This document shows positions 41,043 through 51,953 of a stretch of 64,000 bases of DNA, one piece after another; the first letter of the stretch is position 1, and the number at the start of each line of letters is the position of its first letter. The DNA lies in NCBI RefSeq assembly GCF_009936175.1, contig NZ_AP019773.1, positions 930,001 through 994,000 on the forward strand. The letters run 5' to 3'. Source of the DNA: Bartonella quintana (GTDB lineage Bacteria > Pseudomonadota > Alphaproteobacteria > Rhizobiales > Rhizobiaceae). The notes beneath the pieces are model-generated. The model worked only from the letters and a program-made list of their open reading frames with translations. It was not told the origin of the DNA and searched no databases. The position numbers were made by a program, and so were the translations under genes.

Positions 41043-43415
41043 GTGAAACTATTAACAAATAAAAGAATCATTTCAACAAAATTAAGTACACTCACTTTTA
41101 AAAGTGTTATTGGCTTTATTATCTTAGGCGCACCTTTATCTTGTTATGCACTTGCGCAAAGTTTTACTTCCTTTACTCAAAATCGTAGCCAAAATCCCGT
41201 ACTTCCTCTCTTGCTCTCTGCGGATGAACTCATCTACAATCGTGATGAAAATACTGTCTCTGCACAAGGCAATGTCCAAATCGAATATGATGGCAATAAA
41301 GTTATAGCCCAAAAAGTCACTTATAATCAAAAAACAGGACGTATCGTAGCACAAGGAAATGTTGAAATTGTTCAAAAAGACGGTAACAAATTTTATTCCA
41401 ATCAGATTGATATGACCAAAGATTTTGGCGAAGGCTTCATAAATGCCTTACGCATTGATACAGCCACAAATGTCCATTTTGCGGCGACAAGCGCTATACG
41501 CAGTAACAGCCACATAATCGTCTTCGAGAATGCCACCTACACAGCCTGTCAACCTTGCTCTTATAAACCGGATAGAGAAGTTCCGTGGAAGATTAGAGCG
41601 AGAAAGATCATATGGAATAGTACCATCAAAAAAATTCGATTTGAAAATAGCCGTTTTGAAATTTTTGGTGTACCGATTGCACAGTTTCCAACTTTTGAGC
41701 TCCATGATCCAACTGTGAAGCGTGCTAGCGGTCTCCTTGCGCCTCAATTTTTTTATGCTGATTATCTCGGCATGGGCATAAAAAATTCTTACTTTTGGAA
41801 TCTCGCCCCTCATTACGATTTCACACTTTCTTCTACTGTCTATACCCAACAAGGGCTTTTAACTGAAGGTGAATGGCGTCAACGTTTTAAAACTGGCAAT
41901 TACAACATTCGCTTCGCTCATATATACCAAATTAAACCACAGAACTTTGACAATGATACAATTGATGCACAGCATAAAAACCGTTATATGCTCGCAACAA
42001 AAGGGGATTTTCGTATCAATTCACGCTGGATTTATGGATGGGATATTCTCGCACAGTCCGATCGACATTTTAGTCGTGCCTATAAACTTGAAAACTATAG
42101 CAACCCTACACAAATTTCTCAGCTTTATTTGAATGGTCTTGCAGGGAAAAACTATTTTGATATGCGTTTTTACCATTTCAAAATTCAAGATTTGATATTA
42201 AATGACCCCGATCATGAACGCCACTCTCAGCAAGCGTGGGTCCTTCCCCGCATCGATTATTCTTTCACACCAGATGAATCAGTTTATACTGGACTGCTCA
42301 CTTTTCATAGCAGTATGCAATCAATTTATCGTCGTCATCCTGACTTCAACTCGACCGACTGGAACAGACATCCGCTTAACGCTGCTAGGCTTTCTGGTAT
42401 TGCAGGAAATAGTTTTCGTTTAACAAATGAACTAGAGTGGAAAAAGCGCTTCAAAACATCCGATGGACTCATATTAACCCCTATTCTCTCTTTACGCGCT
42501 GATATCATGACAACAAATACACACAAAAACCCTGCTTCTCATATAACAAATGACTTCTTATCAACTATCCGTAGCCCAGCACTTCGTGGCATGGCAACTG
42601 CTGGTTTAGAATTACGCTATCCCTTCCTTATTACACTTGACAGTTCTACACATATTATAGAACCAACCGCACAAATTTTTATACGCAATGATGAACAATA
42701 TATCGGACAAGTCCCTAATGAAGATGCGCAAAGCTTCGTATTTGACGCAACCACTCTCTTTCAACGTGATAAATTCTCTGGTTATGACCGCATAGAAGGT
42801 GGAACAAGAGCCAATATAGGTTTAAGATATTCTGGAAATTTTAACCATGATTGGTCTCTTTATGGTCTTTTTGGGCAATCTTTTCATCTTGCAGGGAAAA
42901 ATTCTTTTGCAGAAAAAGACTTTGTTAATGTAGGTATTAATTCTAGCCTCGAAGCAACACGTTCAGACTATGTTGCAATGTTCGGCGCAAACCATAAAAG
43001 CGGTTTTTCTCTAGAAACCCGTGAACGTTTTGATAAGAAAACAGGAAAAATCCGCCATAGTGAAATTGAAGCATCACAGAAATGGCAAAATTTTTGGGTG
43101 GGTGTACAATATGCCTATATCGCAAGCCAACCAGATCATGAATATCCACAAGAGCGCCAAGAAATTTCTTTTCAAACTGGCCTTAAACTTGCTAATTATT
43201 GGTCTATTAACAGCCATGCCGGTTACGATTTAGTATCCAGTACATTTGTAAAGCGAGGAATCAGCTTGAGTTATGCAAATGAATGTTTTGGGCTAACATT
43301 CGGTTATCAGCAAGTAACTAATCCAGGAGAAAAAACACCTTTGCAAAACTTTAATTTTTCTCTTTCATTGCGTACAATTGTAGATATTGAAAAAAAGATA
43401 AAATCAGAATTATAA
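41043..43415 (+). CDS. lptD: LptD, outer-membrane LPS-assembly protein
   Basis: Outer-membrane barrel that delivers lipopolysaccharide to the cell surface. After an N-terminal signal region (about 1-40) comes the OstA/LptA-like beta-jellyroll (ENTVSAQGNVQIEYDGNKVI, about 70-140), then the large barrel (about 215-790). Cysteines are visible in TACQPCSYK and YANECFG, possibly forming structural disulfides. The start codon is GTG, directly after the lptG stop, so translation is likely coupled to lptG. Confidence 0.94.
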   Translation: MKLLTNKRIISTKLSTLTFKSVIGFIILGAPLSCYALAQSFTSFTQNRSQNPVLPLLLSADELIYNRDENTVSAQGNVQIEYDGNKVIAQKVTYNQKTGRIVAQGNVEIVQKDGNKFYSNQIDMTKDFGEGFINALRIDTATNVHFAATSAIRSNSHIIVFENATYTACQPCSYKPDREVPWKIRARKIIWNSTIKKIRFENSRFEIFGVPIAQFPTFELHDPTVKRASGLLAPQFFYADYLGMGIKNSYFWNLAPHYDFTLSSTVYTQQGLLTEGEWRQRFKTGNYNIRFAHIYQIKPQNFDNDTIDAQHKNRYMLATKGDFRINSRWIYGWDILAQSDRHFSRAYKLENYSNPTQISQLYLNGLAGKNYFDMRFYHFKIQDLILNDPDHERHSQQAWVLPRIDYSFTPDESVYTGLLTFHSSMQSIYRRHPDFNSTDWNRHPLNAARLSGIAGNSFRLTNELEWKKRFKTSDGLILTPILSLRADIMTTNTHKNPASHITNDFLSTIRSPALRGMATAGLELRYPFLITLDSSTHIIEPTAQIFIRNDEQYIGQVPNEDAQSFVFDATTLFQRDKFSGYDRIEGGTRANIGLRYSGNFNHDWSLYGLFGQSFHLAGKNSFAEKDFVNVGINSSLEATRSDYVAMFGANHKSGFSLETRERFDKKTGKIRHSEIEASQKWQNFWVGVQYAYIASQPDHEYPQERQEISFQTGLKLANYWSINSHAGYDLVSSTFVKRGISLSYANECFGLTFGYQQVTNPGEKTPLQNFNFSLSLRTIVDIEKKIKSEL

Positions 43416-43518
43416 AAAGAGAATGTATATGTGATGTAACTTATCATTGTTTTTATGAAAAAAACGTATATTTTAAGCAATTGATGAGAATTGATAAACA
43501 ATGCGAAGGCCTACTTAT

Positions 43519-44475
43519 ATGAACAAATTTAAAAAGCGTATTCTTGCTTTATTTTGTATTGCACCGTTGAGCGTAAGCAACCTACTGGTAAGTGGATTTT
43601 TAATTTCTCCGGTCTTCGCACAAACTGTCATTGTTGTTACAGTCAATGGTAATCCTATTACAAATTACGATATCCAAAGGCGCACTGCTTTTCTCAAATT
43701 ACAACAAAAGCAAGGCAATCTTGCTGCGCAAGCTAAAAATGAGCTTATTAATGAAATCGTAAAAAATATCGAAATAAAACGTCGTAATATTGAGGTGAGC
43801 GATAATGAAGTTGAGAGCGCTTTTGAGAACTTTGCAATGCAAAATAATATGACCGTTGATCAACTTAACCAGATTCTGATGCAAAATGATATTACCGTGC
43901 AACACTTTAAGGATTATATTCGTGGACAAATAGGGTGGGGACGTCTTGTTAATGCACGTTATCAAGCTGAAATTGGTATGGTTAGCGAACAAGAAGCTGT
44001 ACGCAGAATATTAAAAAATGGTGGTGTAAAACCTTCAACAAACGAATATACCCTACAGCAAATTATTTTCGTTATTCCGGAACATCGCCGTTCAGAAATC
44101 CTTGAAAGACGCCAGAGAGAAGCGAAAAGTTTCCGCGCACATTTCCAAGGATGTGCTAATGCCCAAAAACAAGCAAGAGGTATTTTAGATGTTACTATCC
44201 GTCACCTAGGAAAGTTTCTGGAACCCCAACTTCCAAGGGAGTGGGAACAAGCTGTCCGTGCAACGCCTGCCGGAAAAATGACCCAGTTACGAGAAACAAC
44301 TGATGGAATTGAAGCACTTGCTGTCTGCAAAATAAAAAGAGTTTCTGATGATTACGTCGCTCGACTTATATTTTCGCTTCAAGATAATAAAGAAAAAAGC
44401 CCGGAAAAACTTGAAATCTTAAGCGAAAAATATTTAAAAGAACTGCGCCAAGCAGCACATATTACAAATTCATAA
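43519..44475 (+). CDS. surA: SurA-like periplasmic chaperone
   Basis: Periplasmic chaperone for outer-membrane proteins such as the neighbouring LptD. A signal sequence (MNKFKKRILALFCIAPLSVS, ending near FAQ) precedes the SurA N domain (VTVNGNPITNYDIQRRTAF). One degenerate parvulin-like region follows (EYTLQQIIFVIPEHRRSE onward). At ~318 aa it is shorter than E. coli SurA (428 aa, two parvulin domains). The ATG at 43519 is preferred; the ATG at 43501 adds six residues. The lptD-surA-pdxA-rsmA order matches the E. coli imp operon. Confidence 0.87.
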   Translation: MNKFKKRILALFCIAPLSVSNLLVSGFLISPVFAQTVIVVTVNGNPITNYDIQRRTAFLKLQQKQGNLAAQAKNELINEIVKNIEIKRRNIEVSDNEVESAFENFAMQNNMTVDQLNQILMQNDITVQHFKDYIRGQIGWGRLVNARYQAEIGMVSEQEAVRRILKNGGVKPSTNEYTLQQIIFVIPEHRRSEILERRQREAKSFRAHFQGCANAQKQARGILDVTIRHLGKFLEPQLPREWEQAVRATPAGKMTQLRETTDGIEALAVCKIKRVSDDYVARLIFSLQDNKEKSPEKLEILSEKYLKELRQAAHITNS

Positions 44476-45488
44476 TGGCTACACTTGTTGTTAGTGGTGG
44501 TGATCCTGCCGGAATTGGTCCTGAAATAGCTATAAAGGCTTGGAATTTGCGTGTTACACGTCAAATTCCATCTTTTGTTCTTATCGCTGATCCAGATGTT
44601 ATTCGTGCGCGTGCTCATTTGTTACAGATCGATGTTGAAGTGGAATCTGTTTTAACAGATAATCCTGTAAAAAATTTCCAAGCAGTTCTTCCTGTAATAC
44701 CGTTAAAAAACCGGCAAAGTGATCGACCAGGGTTGCCTTCACGCAACAATACTGCTGGAATAATTGAGGCGATCAAACGTGGGGTTCAGTTGATTCAAAG
44801 TGGTTATGCATGTGCACTCGTCACTTGCCCTATTGCAAAAAAAAGCCTTTATGATGCCGGGTTTGAATTTCCAGGACATACAGAATTTCTGTCCCATTTA
44901 GCCTATCAAACCTCTGATAAATGCTATCATCCGGTTATGATGTTATCCGGACCTCAATTGAAGACGGTGCCTATTACTGTTCATATTCCATTCAATAAAG
45001 TTCCTTCACATCTCACTCGCCATTTAATCATTCAAACAGCACTTATTACTGAAAACGACTTAAGAACGCGATTTAAAATAACTTCACCCCGTCTAGCTGT
45101 TGCTGGCCTTAATCCTCATGCTGGAGAAGAAGGCACAATGGGAAAAGAAGATATTGAAATTATCACTCCCGCTATTGAATATCTTAAAAATAAAGGACTC
45201 AATATTGTAGGCCCGCTGCCTGCTGATACAATGTTTCACGAAGGTGCAAGAAAAACGTATGATGTTGCTCTGTGCATGTATCATGATCAAGCCCTTATCC
45301 CTGTTAAGACATTGGACTTTAATACCACTGTCAATATCACTTTAGGACTCCCTTTTATTCGTACTTCTCCAGATCACGGAACTGCCTTTGATATTGCTGA
45401 TAAAGGGATAGCCTCTCCCGAAAGTTTTATTGCTGCTCTTAAACTTGCAAATCAACTGGCAGAAAATAGTTTTATACCATGCCAATAG
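44475..45488 (+). CDS. pdxA: 4-hydroxythreonine-4-phosphate dehydrogenase
   Basis: Oxidation step of the deoxyxylulose-5-phosphate-dependent vitamin B6 pathway. Family features: [19 protein letters not shown] at the start, metal ligands in [28 protein letters not shown] and [12 protein letters not shown], and [11 protein letters not shown]. 337 aa. Its ATG shares one base with the surA stop, and its end overlaps rsmA by 10 nt. Confidence 0.96.
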   Translation: MATLVVSGGDPAGIGPEIAIKAWNLRVTRQIPSFVLIADPDVIRARAHLLQIDVEVESVLTDNPVKNFQAVLPVIPLKNRQSDRPGLPSRNNTAGIIEAIKRGVQLIQSGYACALVTCPIAKKSLYDAGFEFPGHTEFLSHLAYQTSDKCYHPVMMLSGPQLKTVPITVHIPFNKVPSHLTRHLIIQTALITENDLRTRFKITSPRLAVAGLNPHAGEEGTMGKEDIEIITPAIEYLKNKGLNIVGPLPADTMFHEGARKTYDVALCMYHDQALIPVKTLDFNTTVNITLGLPFIRTSPDHGTAFDIADKGIASPESFIAALKLANQLAENSFIPCQ

Positions 45489-46309
45489 ATAATCTACCTC
45501 CTCTTCGTGAGGTAATTGATATATATGGATTGCAAGCTCATAAATCCTTGGGCCAAAATTTCCTTTTTGATCTTAATTTAACATCTAAAATTGCTCATCA
45601 AGCAGGAAATATAGAAGGAAAACCTGTTATTGAAGTTGGTCCTGGTCCCGGAGGTCTCACACGTGCCTTGCTTGCAAAGGGCGCTCTGGTAATAGCAATA
45701 GAGCGTGATGAGCGCTGTATACCAGCTCTCTTAGCGATAGAAAAACACTATCCAAAAAAACTAAAACTTATTTGTAATGATGCACTGAAGCAAAACTTCT
45801 CAAACCTTTTTGAAACATATCCAGAAAAACCACGTATTATCGCAAATCTTCCCTATAACATTGGGACACAACTCTTATTAAATTGGCTTTTGGTTGAACC
45901 ATGGCCTCCTTTTTATGAATCAATGACATTGATGTTTCAACGTGAAGTCGCCAAACGTATTACTGCAAAACCTCAATCTGCCTACTATGGACGTCTTAGT
46001 GTCTTAACCGGATGGCGTACCACTGCAAAAATTGCTTTTGATGTGCCTCCTCAAGCCTTTATACCAGCACCCAAAATAACTTCTTCGGTTGTCCATATCA
46101 TTCCACGAATACAACCTCTCGCCTGTTCCGCACAAAAATTAAGCTTTGTAACAAAAACCGCTTTTGGACAAAGACGAAAAATGCTTCGTCAAAATCTCAA
46201 AACACTTGGAGGTGAAATGCTTTTAGCAAAAGCTGGAATTGATGGAACACGCCGAGCTGAAACGCTCTCAATTTCGGAATTTGTGACTTTAGCTAATTTG
46301 GTAATCTAA
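45479..46309 (+). CDS. rsmA: 16S rRNA dimethyladenosine transferase
   Basis: KsgA family; dimethylates A1518 and A1519 of 16S rRNA late in 30S assembly. [20 protein letters not shown], the SAM motif [16 protein letters not shown] and the catalytic ANLPYNIGT are all present. 276 aa. Last gene of the lpt-surA-pdxA operon; gmk converges. Confidence 0.96.
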   Translation: MPIDNLPPLREVIDIYGLQAHKSLGQNFLFDLNLTSKIAHQAGNIEGKPVIEVGPGPGGLTRALLAKGALVIAIERDERCIPALLAIEKHYPKKLKLICNDALKQNFSNLFETYPEKPRIIANLPYNIGTQLLLNWLLVEPWPPFYESMTLMFQREVAKRITAKPQSAYYGRLSVLTGWRTTAKIAFDVPPQAFIPAPKITSSVVHIIPRIQPLACSAQKLSFVTKTAFGQRRKMLRQNLKTLGGEMLLAKAGIDGTRRAETLSISEFVTLANLVI

Positions 46310-46357
46310 AAAGCGCAACTCTTTTCTCATTGCTCCTTTAAAAAAAATAGAAGGACA

Positions 46358-47023
46358 TTAATTAATCTTTTCATCAATCAGCCGATCAACAAAAGATTCA
46401 AGAAAGGAACATCGCTTGCGTCTCGCTGTTTCAGCTAAATAAATTGATTTAATAAGTGATGCAGACTGATTTAAATCCTTATTAATGACAACATAATCAT
46501 AAAAACGCCAATGCCGCATTTCCGTTTGTGCATTCTTCAATCGTAAATTGATGACATCCTGGCTATCTTCCGCCCGACGATGTAAACGCAAAATGAGTTC
46601 TTTCATTGATGGTGGAAGAATAAAAATAGATACGGTATTCCCTGGCATCTTTTTTTGAAGCTGCTCGGTGCCTTGATAATCAATATCAAATAAAATATCT
46701 CGACCAGCACTTAAAGCGTTTTCAACGCTTTTACGTAAAGTTCCGTAATAATTTCCATGAACTTCTGCCCATTCAATAAATTCATCACCATCACGCTTGC
46801 ATTCAAACTCTTGCTTTGAAACAAAATGATAATGAAAACCATCCACCTCACTAGGACGTCTTTGCCGTGTCGTCACACTCACGGAGCGCTCTAATTTTGC
46901 ATCCTTCAGAAGTAACCGTGAAAGGGTTGATTTACCAGCTCCTGAAGGTGAAGAGAGAATAAATAAAAAACCACGACGCTGATCTCTTTTTTTAGCACTC
47001 AATTCACTTTCAAAGAATGTCAT
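46358..47023 (-). CDS. gmk: guanylate kinase
   Basis: ATP-dependent phosphorylation of GMP to GDP. P-loop [14 protein letters not shown] (near residue 24), GMP-binding [20 protein letters not shown], and [14 protein letters not shown] near 85. 221 aa. In relatives yicC lies between mltG and gmk; here the spacer is 69 nt. Confidence 0.96.
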   Translation of the reverse strand: MTFFESELSAKKRDQRRGFLFILSSPSGAGKSTLSRLLLKDAKLERSVSVTTRQRRPSEVDGFHYHFVSKQEFECKRDGDEFIEWAEVHGNYYGTLRKSVENALSAGRDILFDIDYQGTEQLQKKMPGNTVSIFILPPSMKELILRLHRRAEDSQDVINLRLKNAQTEMRHWRFYDYVVINKDLNQSASLIKSIYLAETARRKRCSFLESFVDRLIDEKIN

Positions 47024-47092
47024 CGCACTAATACTCTACTTTTCTTAAAATTTGCTTCAAAACTTTAATAATACTTTCTATATTCTAAAAAA

Positions 47093-48202
47093 TTAACGTG
47101 TTTGCTTTAATGCACGCCACTTACGAACATTCATATTATGTTCCTCCAAAGTCCTAGAAAAAACATGCCCTCCCGAACCATCAGCTACAAAATAGAGCAG
47201 ATCACTGCTTGGTGAATGCGCTACCGCTTTCAAAGAATCACGACTTGGATTTGCAATAGCTGTTGGCGGCAAACCATCAATTTTATAAGTATTATATGGT
47301 GTTTCCTTCTCAAGATCTGAACGGTAAATTGGGCGTCCAGAAGGCATTCCTTTTCCACCGAAGAGACCATAAATTACCGTTGGATCAGATTGCAAACGCA
47401 TATGTTTTGCAAGACGGTTATAAAACACCGCAGCAACTTTTGGTCTCTCTGCTGCAATTCTTGTTTCTTTCTCAACAATCGATGCCAATATAACAAATTC
47501 ATCAATGGATTTGATTGGTAAATCAGGTGAGCGCATAGCCCATATAGTATTAATTAATTTTGTCTGTCCCTCACGCAGCCTTTTTATAATTTCTTTGCGC
47601 GTTGTGCCCCGAATAAAATGAACAGTATCCGTCATCAAACTGCCTTCTGGAGGCAAAACTTTTGGGAGATCCCCAATCAAAATTTCATTTGCAGCTAATC
47701 GATCAAAGACTTGTTGAACCGTCAAACCTTCTGGTACCGTGAACGTATATTCAATAGATTTGCCTTTCACAAGGATATCCATAATATCTCGCATCGAAGC
47801 ATAAGCTGGAATTAAATATTCACCGGCCTTAAGACGCGTTGTTTTTTGATGATAACCAACTGCATAGACAAAAACATCCGATGATCGAATGAGACCATTT
47901 TTTTCAAGCAATGAAGCGATTTCACGAATCCCTGTCCCAGGATTAATAAGAATAATTTGCTCTTCCTCAAATGTTCCCTTCCCTTCAAAAATACTTTTTC
48001 CAATATAAAGAGGAACACTTATACTCAAAAGAACAACCACAAGCAGCATTAGAAAAAAATGACCGAGAATGACCAACGGATTACGTACGATAAATGACTT
48101 CTTTCGTTTTTTATGTACCAATATATCATTATTATCTGCTAAATAATCCAAAGAGGAGTCATTTACATCCTTTAATGGTTTTCTATTTTTCACATCGGAC
48201 AT
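47093..48202 (-). CDS. mltG: MltG endolytic murein transglycosylase
   Basis: Membrane-anchored YceG/MltG family enzyme that cuts nascent glycan strands. A polar N-terminus and one membrane segment (about residues 45-68, LVILGHFFLMLLVVVLLSIS) precede the periplasmic domain; the catalytic Glu is in VILASIVEKETRIAAERP (near 240), followed by MRLQSDPTVIYGL and the NTYKIDGLPPTAIANPS signature. The ATG at 48202 is preferred with GAGG 9 nt upstream; a TTG would add three codons. Confidence 0.94.
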   Translation of the reverse strand: MSDVKNRKPLKDVNDSSLDYLADNNDILVHKKRKKSFIVRNPLVILGHFFLMLLVVVLLSISVPLYIGKSIFEGKGTFEEEQIILINPGTGIREIASLLEKNGLIRSSDVFVYAVGYHQKTTRLKAGEYLIPAYASMRDIMDILVKGKSIEYTFTVPEGLTVQQVFDRLAANEILIGDLPKVLPPEGSLMTDTVHFIRGTTRKEIIKRLREGQTKLINTIWAMRSPDLPIKSIDEFVILASIVEKETRIAAERPKVAAVFYNRLAKHMRLQSDPTVIYGLFGGKGMPSGRPIYRSDLEKETPYNTYKIDGLPPTAIANPSRDSLKAVAHSPSSDLLYFVADGSGGHVFSRTLEEHNMNVRKWRALKQTR

Positions 48203-48304
48203 AATTATCAACCTCGATAACTTTTAGGTACAATACTCTAATTTCTCATTCAAACCCTATAATAAATAGAAAACTTAGAAGCAGAAAATAGATGAAAATA
48301 TTTA

Positions 48305-49567
48305 TTATCCCCTGAAACGTCGCATCACTAAAGATGCATTTGTTCCACCAAACCCAAAGGAATTGGAAAGAATCGTATCAATCTTTCGTTCGCGTGGTTT
48401 GTGTGGGACAAGATCGATTTTTGTTTTAATCGATGGATTATCAAGATTGAGTGTCGCCGGAGCTATACTATCTCGTATGGCTAAAATACAAAAAATAGCC
48501 TCAGCTGCACCTGCGGCACCAAGCAAATGCCCCACAGATGACTTTGTTGATGACATGGACACTTGTGCTGCATAGTGGCCCAAAACACGCTCAACAGCTG
48601 CCAACTCTATAACATCAGCCATCGTCGATGTACCGTGGGCATTAATGTAATCAAGTTCACTCACATTCACTTGTGCACGCTTGAGAGCAGCCATCATACT
48701 ACGCTGCGCACCTTCGCCACTCTCTGAAGGTGCTGTAATGTGGTAAGCATCACCCGATAAGCCATAACCTATCAGCTCAGCATAAATACGCGCACCCCGT
48801 CTTTTTGCATGTTCAAGCTCTTCTAAAACAACTATCGCCGCTCCCTCACCCATCACAAAACCATCACGATCAACGTCATAAGGGCGTGACGCCCGTTCAG
48901 GATCATCATTACGACAAGTAGAAAGAGCTCTACAAGCAGCAAAACCAGCAAGAGATATTCGATTTATCGGAGATTCAGTGCCACCTGCTAGCATTACATC
49001 TGCATCACCGAGCACAATCAAACGTGCTGCATCACCAATGGCATGCGCACCTGTCGAACAAGCCGTTACAACCGAATGATTAGGGCCGCGCAAACCATAT
49101 TTAATAGACACATAGCCAGAAGCAAGATTAATCAAACGCCCTGGAATAAAAAAAGGAGAAACACGCCGTGGACCTTTATCACGAAGCGTATAACCTGCCT
49201 CAACAATGCCTTCAATGCCACCAATACCCGAACCAATTAACACACCTGTGGAAATCTGATCTTCATCACTCTTAGGAAACCACTCAGCATCTGCAAGTGC
49301 TTGGTCAGCAGCAGCCATTGCATAAACAATAAATGCATCAACCTTACGCTGCTCTTTGGGTTCCATATGCAAATCAGCATTATATGTACCATTTGTTCCA
49401 TCCCCTAAGGGGATACGTGCAGCAATCTGGCACGGTAAATCCGATACATCGAATTCAGTAATGCGCCGAACACCACTTTCCCTTTCAAGAAGGCGTTTCC
49501 AACTATATTCGACATTAGCAGCTAATGGAGAAACCAATCCTAAACCAGTAACAACAACACGTCTCAT
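48305..49567 (-). CDS. fabF: 3-oxoacyl-ACP synthase II
   Basis: Beta-ketoacyl-ACP synthase of fatty-acid elongation. The Cys-His-His triad is present: VTACSTGAHAIGDA (near 168), YINAHGTSTMADVIE (near 307) and SSVGHLLGAAGAAE (near 344). 420 aa from the ATG at 49567 (MRRVVVTGLG); the longer frame from 49594 adds nine non-conserved residues. Follows acpP in the fabD-fabG-acpP-fabF order. Confidence 0.96.
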   Translation of the reverse strand: MRRVVVTGLGLVSPLAANVEYSWKRLLERESGVRRITEFDVSDLPCQIAARIPLGDGTNGTYNADLHMEPKEQRKVDAFIVYAMAAADQALADAEWFPKSDEDQISTGVLIGSGIGGIEGIVEAGYTLRDKGPRRVSPFFIPGRLINLASGYVSIKYGLRGPNHSVVTACSTGAHAIGDAARLIVLGDADVMLAGGTESPINRISLAGFAACRALSTCRNDDPERASRPYDVDRDGFVMGEGAAIVVLEELEHAKRRGARIYAELIGYGLSGDAYHITAPSESGEGAQRSMMAALKRAQVNVSELDYINAHGTSTMADVIELAAVERVLGHYAAQVSMSSTKSSVGHLLGAAGAAEAIFCILAIRDSIAPATLNLDNPSIKTKIDLVPHKPRERKIDTILSNSFGFGGTNASLVMRRFRG

Positions 49568-49635
49568 AACTCTTAACCTTGAATTGAGATTCACTCCTCA
49601 AAGCTCTTTTCTCAAAATAGTCCTCAAAGAATACA

Positions 49636-49667
49636 GGCAAAAGCATTTTTAATTTTACGCCTTTGCC
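49636..49667 (-). terminator. possible hairpin after acpP
   Basis: GGCAAAAGC (49636-49644) pairs with GCCTTTGCC (49659-49667), nine positions with one wobble, starting 10 nt past the acpP stop. The T run on the minus strand is weak, so it may attenuate rather than end transcription before fabF. Confidence 0.4.
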
Positions 49668-49676
49668 TTTTAGGTA

Positions 49677-49913
49677 TCATGCAGAAGCTTTATCGATAAA
49701 CTTTACTGCATCACCAACTGTGAAAATCGTTTCAGCGGCTTCATCTGGGATTTCTACACCAAATTCTTCTTCAAAAGCCATAACGAGCTCAACCGTATCA
49801 AGGCTATCTGCTCCCAGATCATCGATAAAGCTTGCATTTTCTACTACCTTATCTGCATTAACCCCAAGATGCTCCACAATAATTTTCTTAACGCGCTCTA
49901 CTGTATCACTCAT
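49677..49913 (-). CDS. acpP: acyl carrier protein
   Basis: A 78-residue acidic carrier. The phosphopantetheine serine is in the canonical [20 protein letters not shown] (Ser near residue 37). It carries growing chains for FabD, FabG and FabF encoded around it. A 262-nt spacer separates it from fabG, leaving room for its own promoter. Confidence 0.97.
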   Translation of the reverse strand: MSDTVERVKKIIVEHLGVNADKVVENASFIDDLGADSLDTVELVMAFEEEFGVEIPDEAAETIFTVGDAVKFIDKASA

Positions 49914-50175
49914 GTTGAAATCCTCGAATTTATATTATTTTCCTAATAATTTGGTTAGCTATATCGGGTCGTCTAATCAAGCAATAGATGCTTCGCTCTA
50001 AAGATTTTAGCAGCAATTTAAAAACATCCTGTGGATATCCCTTACAAAATGAACCAATCTGACATTCCGACATAAATTGATCAACACCATGTTGAAAATA
50101 GATGGATCTTTTTATTTTAATCGTTCCTATCTAAAATAACACAACTTATAAATCAATGTAGAATAAAGCAAATAT

Positions 50176-50913
50176 TCAAATCATTGCCATTCCGCCATTG
50201 ATATGAAGTGTCTGACCCGTCACATATGCCGCTTCATCGCTCGCTAAATAAACAGCAGAAAAAGCTATTTCGCGCCCTATTCCCATACGCTTCATTGGAA
50301 TCACAGCCATAATGGCTTCTTTTTGCTTTTCATTAAGTTTGTCAGTCATTGCGGACTTAATAAATCCTGGAGCAATACAATTGACAGTGATATTTCGTGA
50401 AGCAATTTCTTGCGCCAATGCTTTAGAAAAACCTATCAAACCGGCTTTTGCTGCACAATAATTCGTTTGTCCAGGGTTGCCAACAACACCAACAACAGAT
50501 GTTATGTTAATAATTCTTCCATAGCGACGCCGCATCATAGAATGTATTAATTCACGCGTCAAAGTAGAAGCAGCTGTTAGGTTGATCGCTAAAACATCAT
50601 CCCAGTCTTGATCCTGCATACGTACAAAAAGACCATCTCGGGTGATTCCAGCATTGTTAACCAGGATATCAACACCTCCCATTTCTCTTTCTGCTGCTTC
50701 AGCCAATTGCTTAATGGACTCACGCTCAGAAAGATTAGCAGGAAACACAAAAACATCTCGTCCTAGATCTGCAGCCACTTCTTTAAGCTTGTCTTCACGC
50801 GTTCCATGGAGCCCAACAATTGCTCCTTGGGCATGGAAACAACGCGCAATTGCCTCACCAATTTCTCCCGTTGCTCCCGTCACAAGAGCTTTACGACCTA
50901 TTAATTTAAACAT
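50176..50913 (-). CDS. fabG: 3-oxoacyl-ACP reductase
   Basis: NADPH-dependent short-chain dehydrogenase of fatty-acid synthesis. Cofactor loop ALVTGATGEIGEAIA (near 9), NNAGITRDGLFVRMQDQDWD near 87, catalytic Ser in NITSVVGVVGNPGQ and Tyr-Lys in TNYCAAKAGLIGFSK. 245 aa. It follows fabD by 19 nt. Confidence 0.96.
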   Translation of the reverse strand: MFKLIGRKALVTGATGEIGEAIARCFHAQGAIVGLHGTREDKLKEVAADLGRDVFVFPANLSERESIKQLAEAAEREMGGVDILVNNAGITRDGLFVRMQDQDWDDVLAINLTAASTLTRELIHSMMRRRYGRIINITSVVGVVGNPGQTNYCAAKAGLIGFSKALAQEIASRNITVNCIAPGFIKSAMTDKLNEKQKEAIMAVIPMKRMGIGREIAFSAVYLASDEAAYVTGQTLHINGGMAMI

Positions 50914-50932
50914 TTTCCAGACTCCTTACAGA

Positions 50933-51877
50933 TTAAACACCAAGCACCTTTAGTGCTGCTTCTATTTCCTCTGCTGTCCCAACTGTTAATCCCTTTATAT
51001 CTTTATTAATACGACGCGCTAAACCGGTTAATACCTTCCCAGAACCAACTTCAAAAAGCATATCAACCCCATTAGCACCAATCCACTCTATCGTCTCACG
51101 CCATCGCACTCTCCCGGTCACTTGATGGACAAGAAGCGCAACAATACGCTCTGGATCGCTCTCTGGTGTAACAGAAACATTGGCAACAAGAGGAACAATT
51201 GGAGCGGTTTTGTTAACAGTCAAAAGTGCATTCTTCATGGCAACAGCAGCAGGTTGCATTAAGTCTGAATGAAAAGGCGCAGAAACTGGAAGAAGAAGTG
51301 CATGTTTAGCACCTTTTTTTGACGCAATCTCTATCGCTTTTTCAACCGCTTTTGTTTTACCTGAAATCACAATTTGTCCACCACCATTATCATTAGCAAT
51401 TTGGCAGATTCCTTCCCCAGAAACAGTTTGGCAAATCTTTTCCACATCTTTCTCATCCAAACCAATAAGTGCTGCCATAGAGCCTTCACCAATAGCAACA
51501 GCAGCCTGCATAGCATTTCCACGAATTCGCAAAAGCCTTGCCGTATCAGTAAGACTAAATGTACCAACAGCACAAAGAGCTGAATATTCGCCTAAAGAAT
51601 GGCCTGCAACAAATTTTACCTTTGTTTCTATATTAAGCCCTAATTGTTCCATCACACGAATAACTGCTATGGACACAGCCATCAATGCGGGTTGCGCATT
51701 TGCTGTTAACGTTAAAACATCTGCTGGCCCTTCAAAAATGATATCTGATAATTTCTCACCTAAAGCATCATCCACCTCCTCAAAAACCATCCGCGCTGCA
51801 ACAAATTGCTTTGTAAGCGCTTTGCCCATACCAATAAGCTGACTCCCCTGCCCTGGAAAAGTAAAAGCTGCCACCAT
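50933..51877 (-). CDS. fabD: malonyl-CoA:ACP transacylase
   Basis: Loads malonyl groups on ACP. FTFPGQGSQLIGMGKAL near the start, the nucleophile Ser in VAGHSLGEYSALCAVG (near 93), and the His in LPVSAPFHSDLMQPA (near 202). About 314 aa. The ATG at 51877 is preferred to the TTG one codon upstream. Confidence 0.96.
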   Translation of the reverse strand: MVAAFTFPGQGSQLIGMGKALTKQFVAARMVFEEVDDALGEKLSDIIFEGPADVLTLTANAQPALMAVSIAVIRVMEQLGLNIETKVKFVAGHSLGEYSALCAVGTFSLTDTARLLRIRGNAMQAAVAIGEGSMAALIGLDEKDVEKICQTVSGEGICQIANDNGGGQIVISGKTKAVEKAIEIASKKGAKHALLLPVSAPFHSDLMQPAAVAMKNALLTVNKTAPIVPLVANVSVTPESDPERIVALLVHQVTGRVRWRETIEWIGANGVDMLFEVGSGKVLTGLARRINKDIKGLTVGTAEEIEAALKVLGV

Positions 51878-51953
51878 CAATCGACTCCTAAATTGCGCAA
51901 TTAAATTATTTTCTTTTGATCTTATTCATAAGCACAAATCAAGACAAAGTAAC

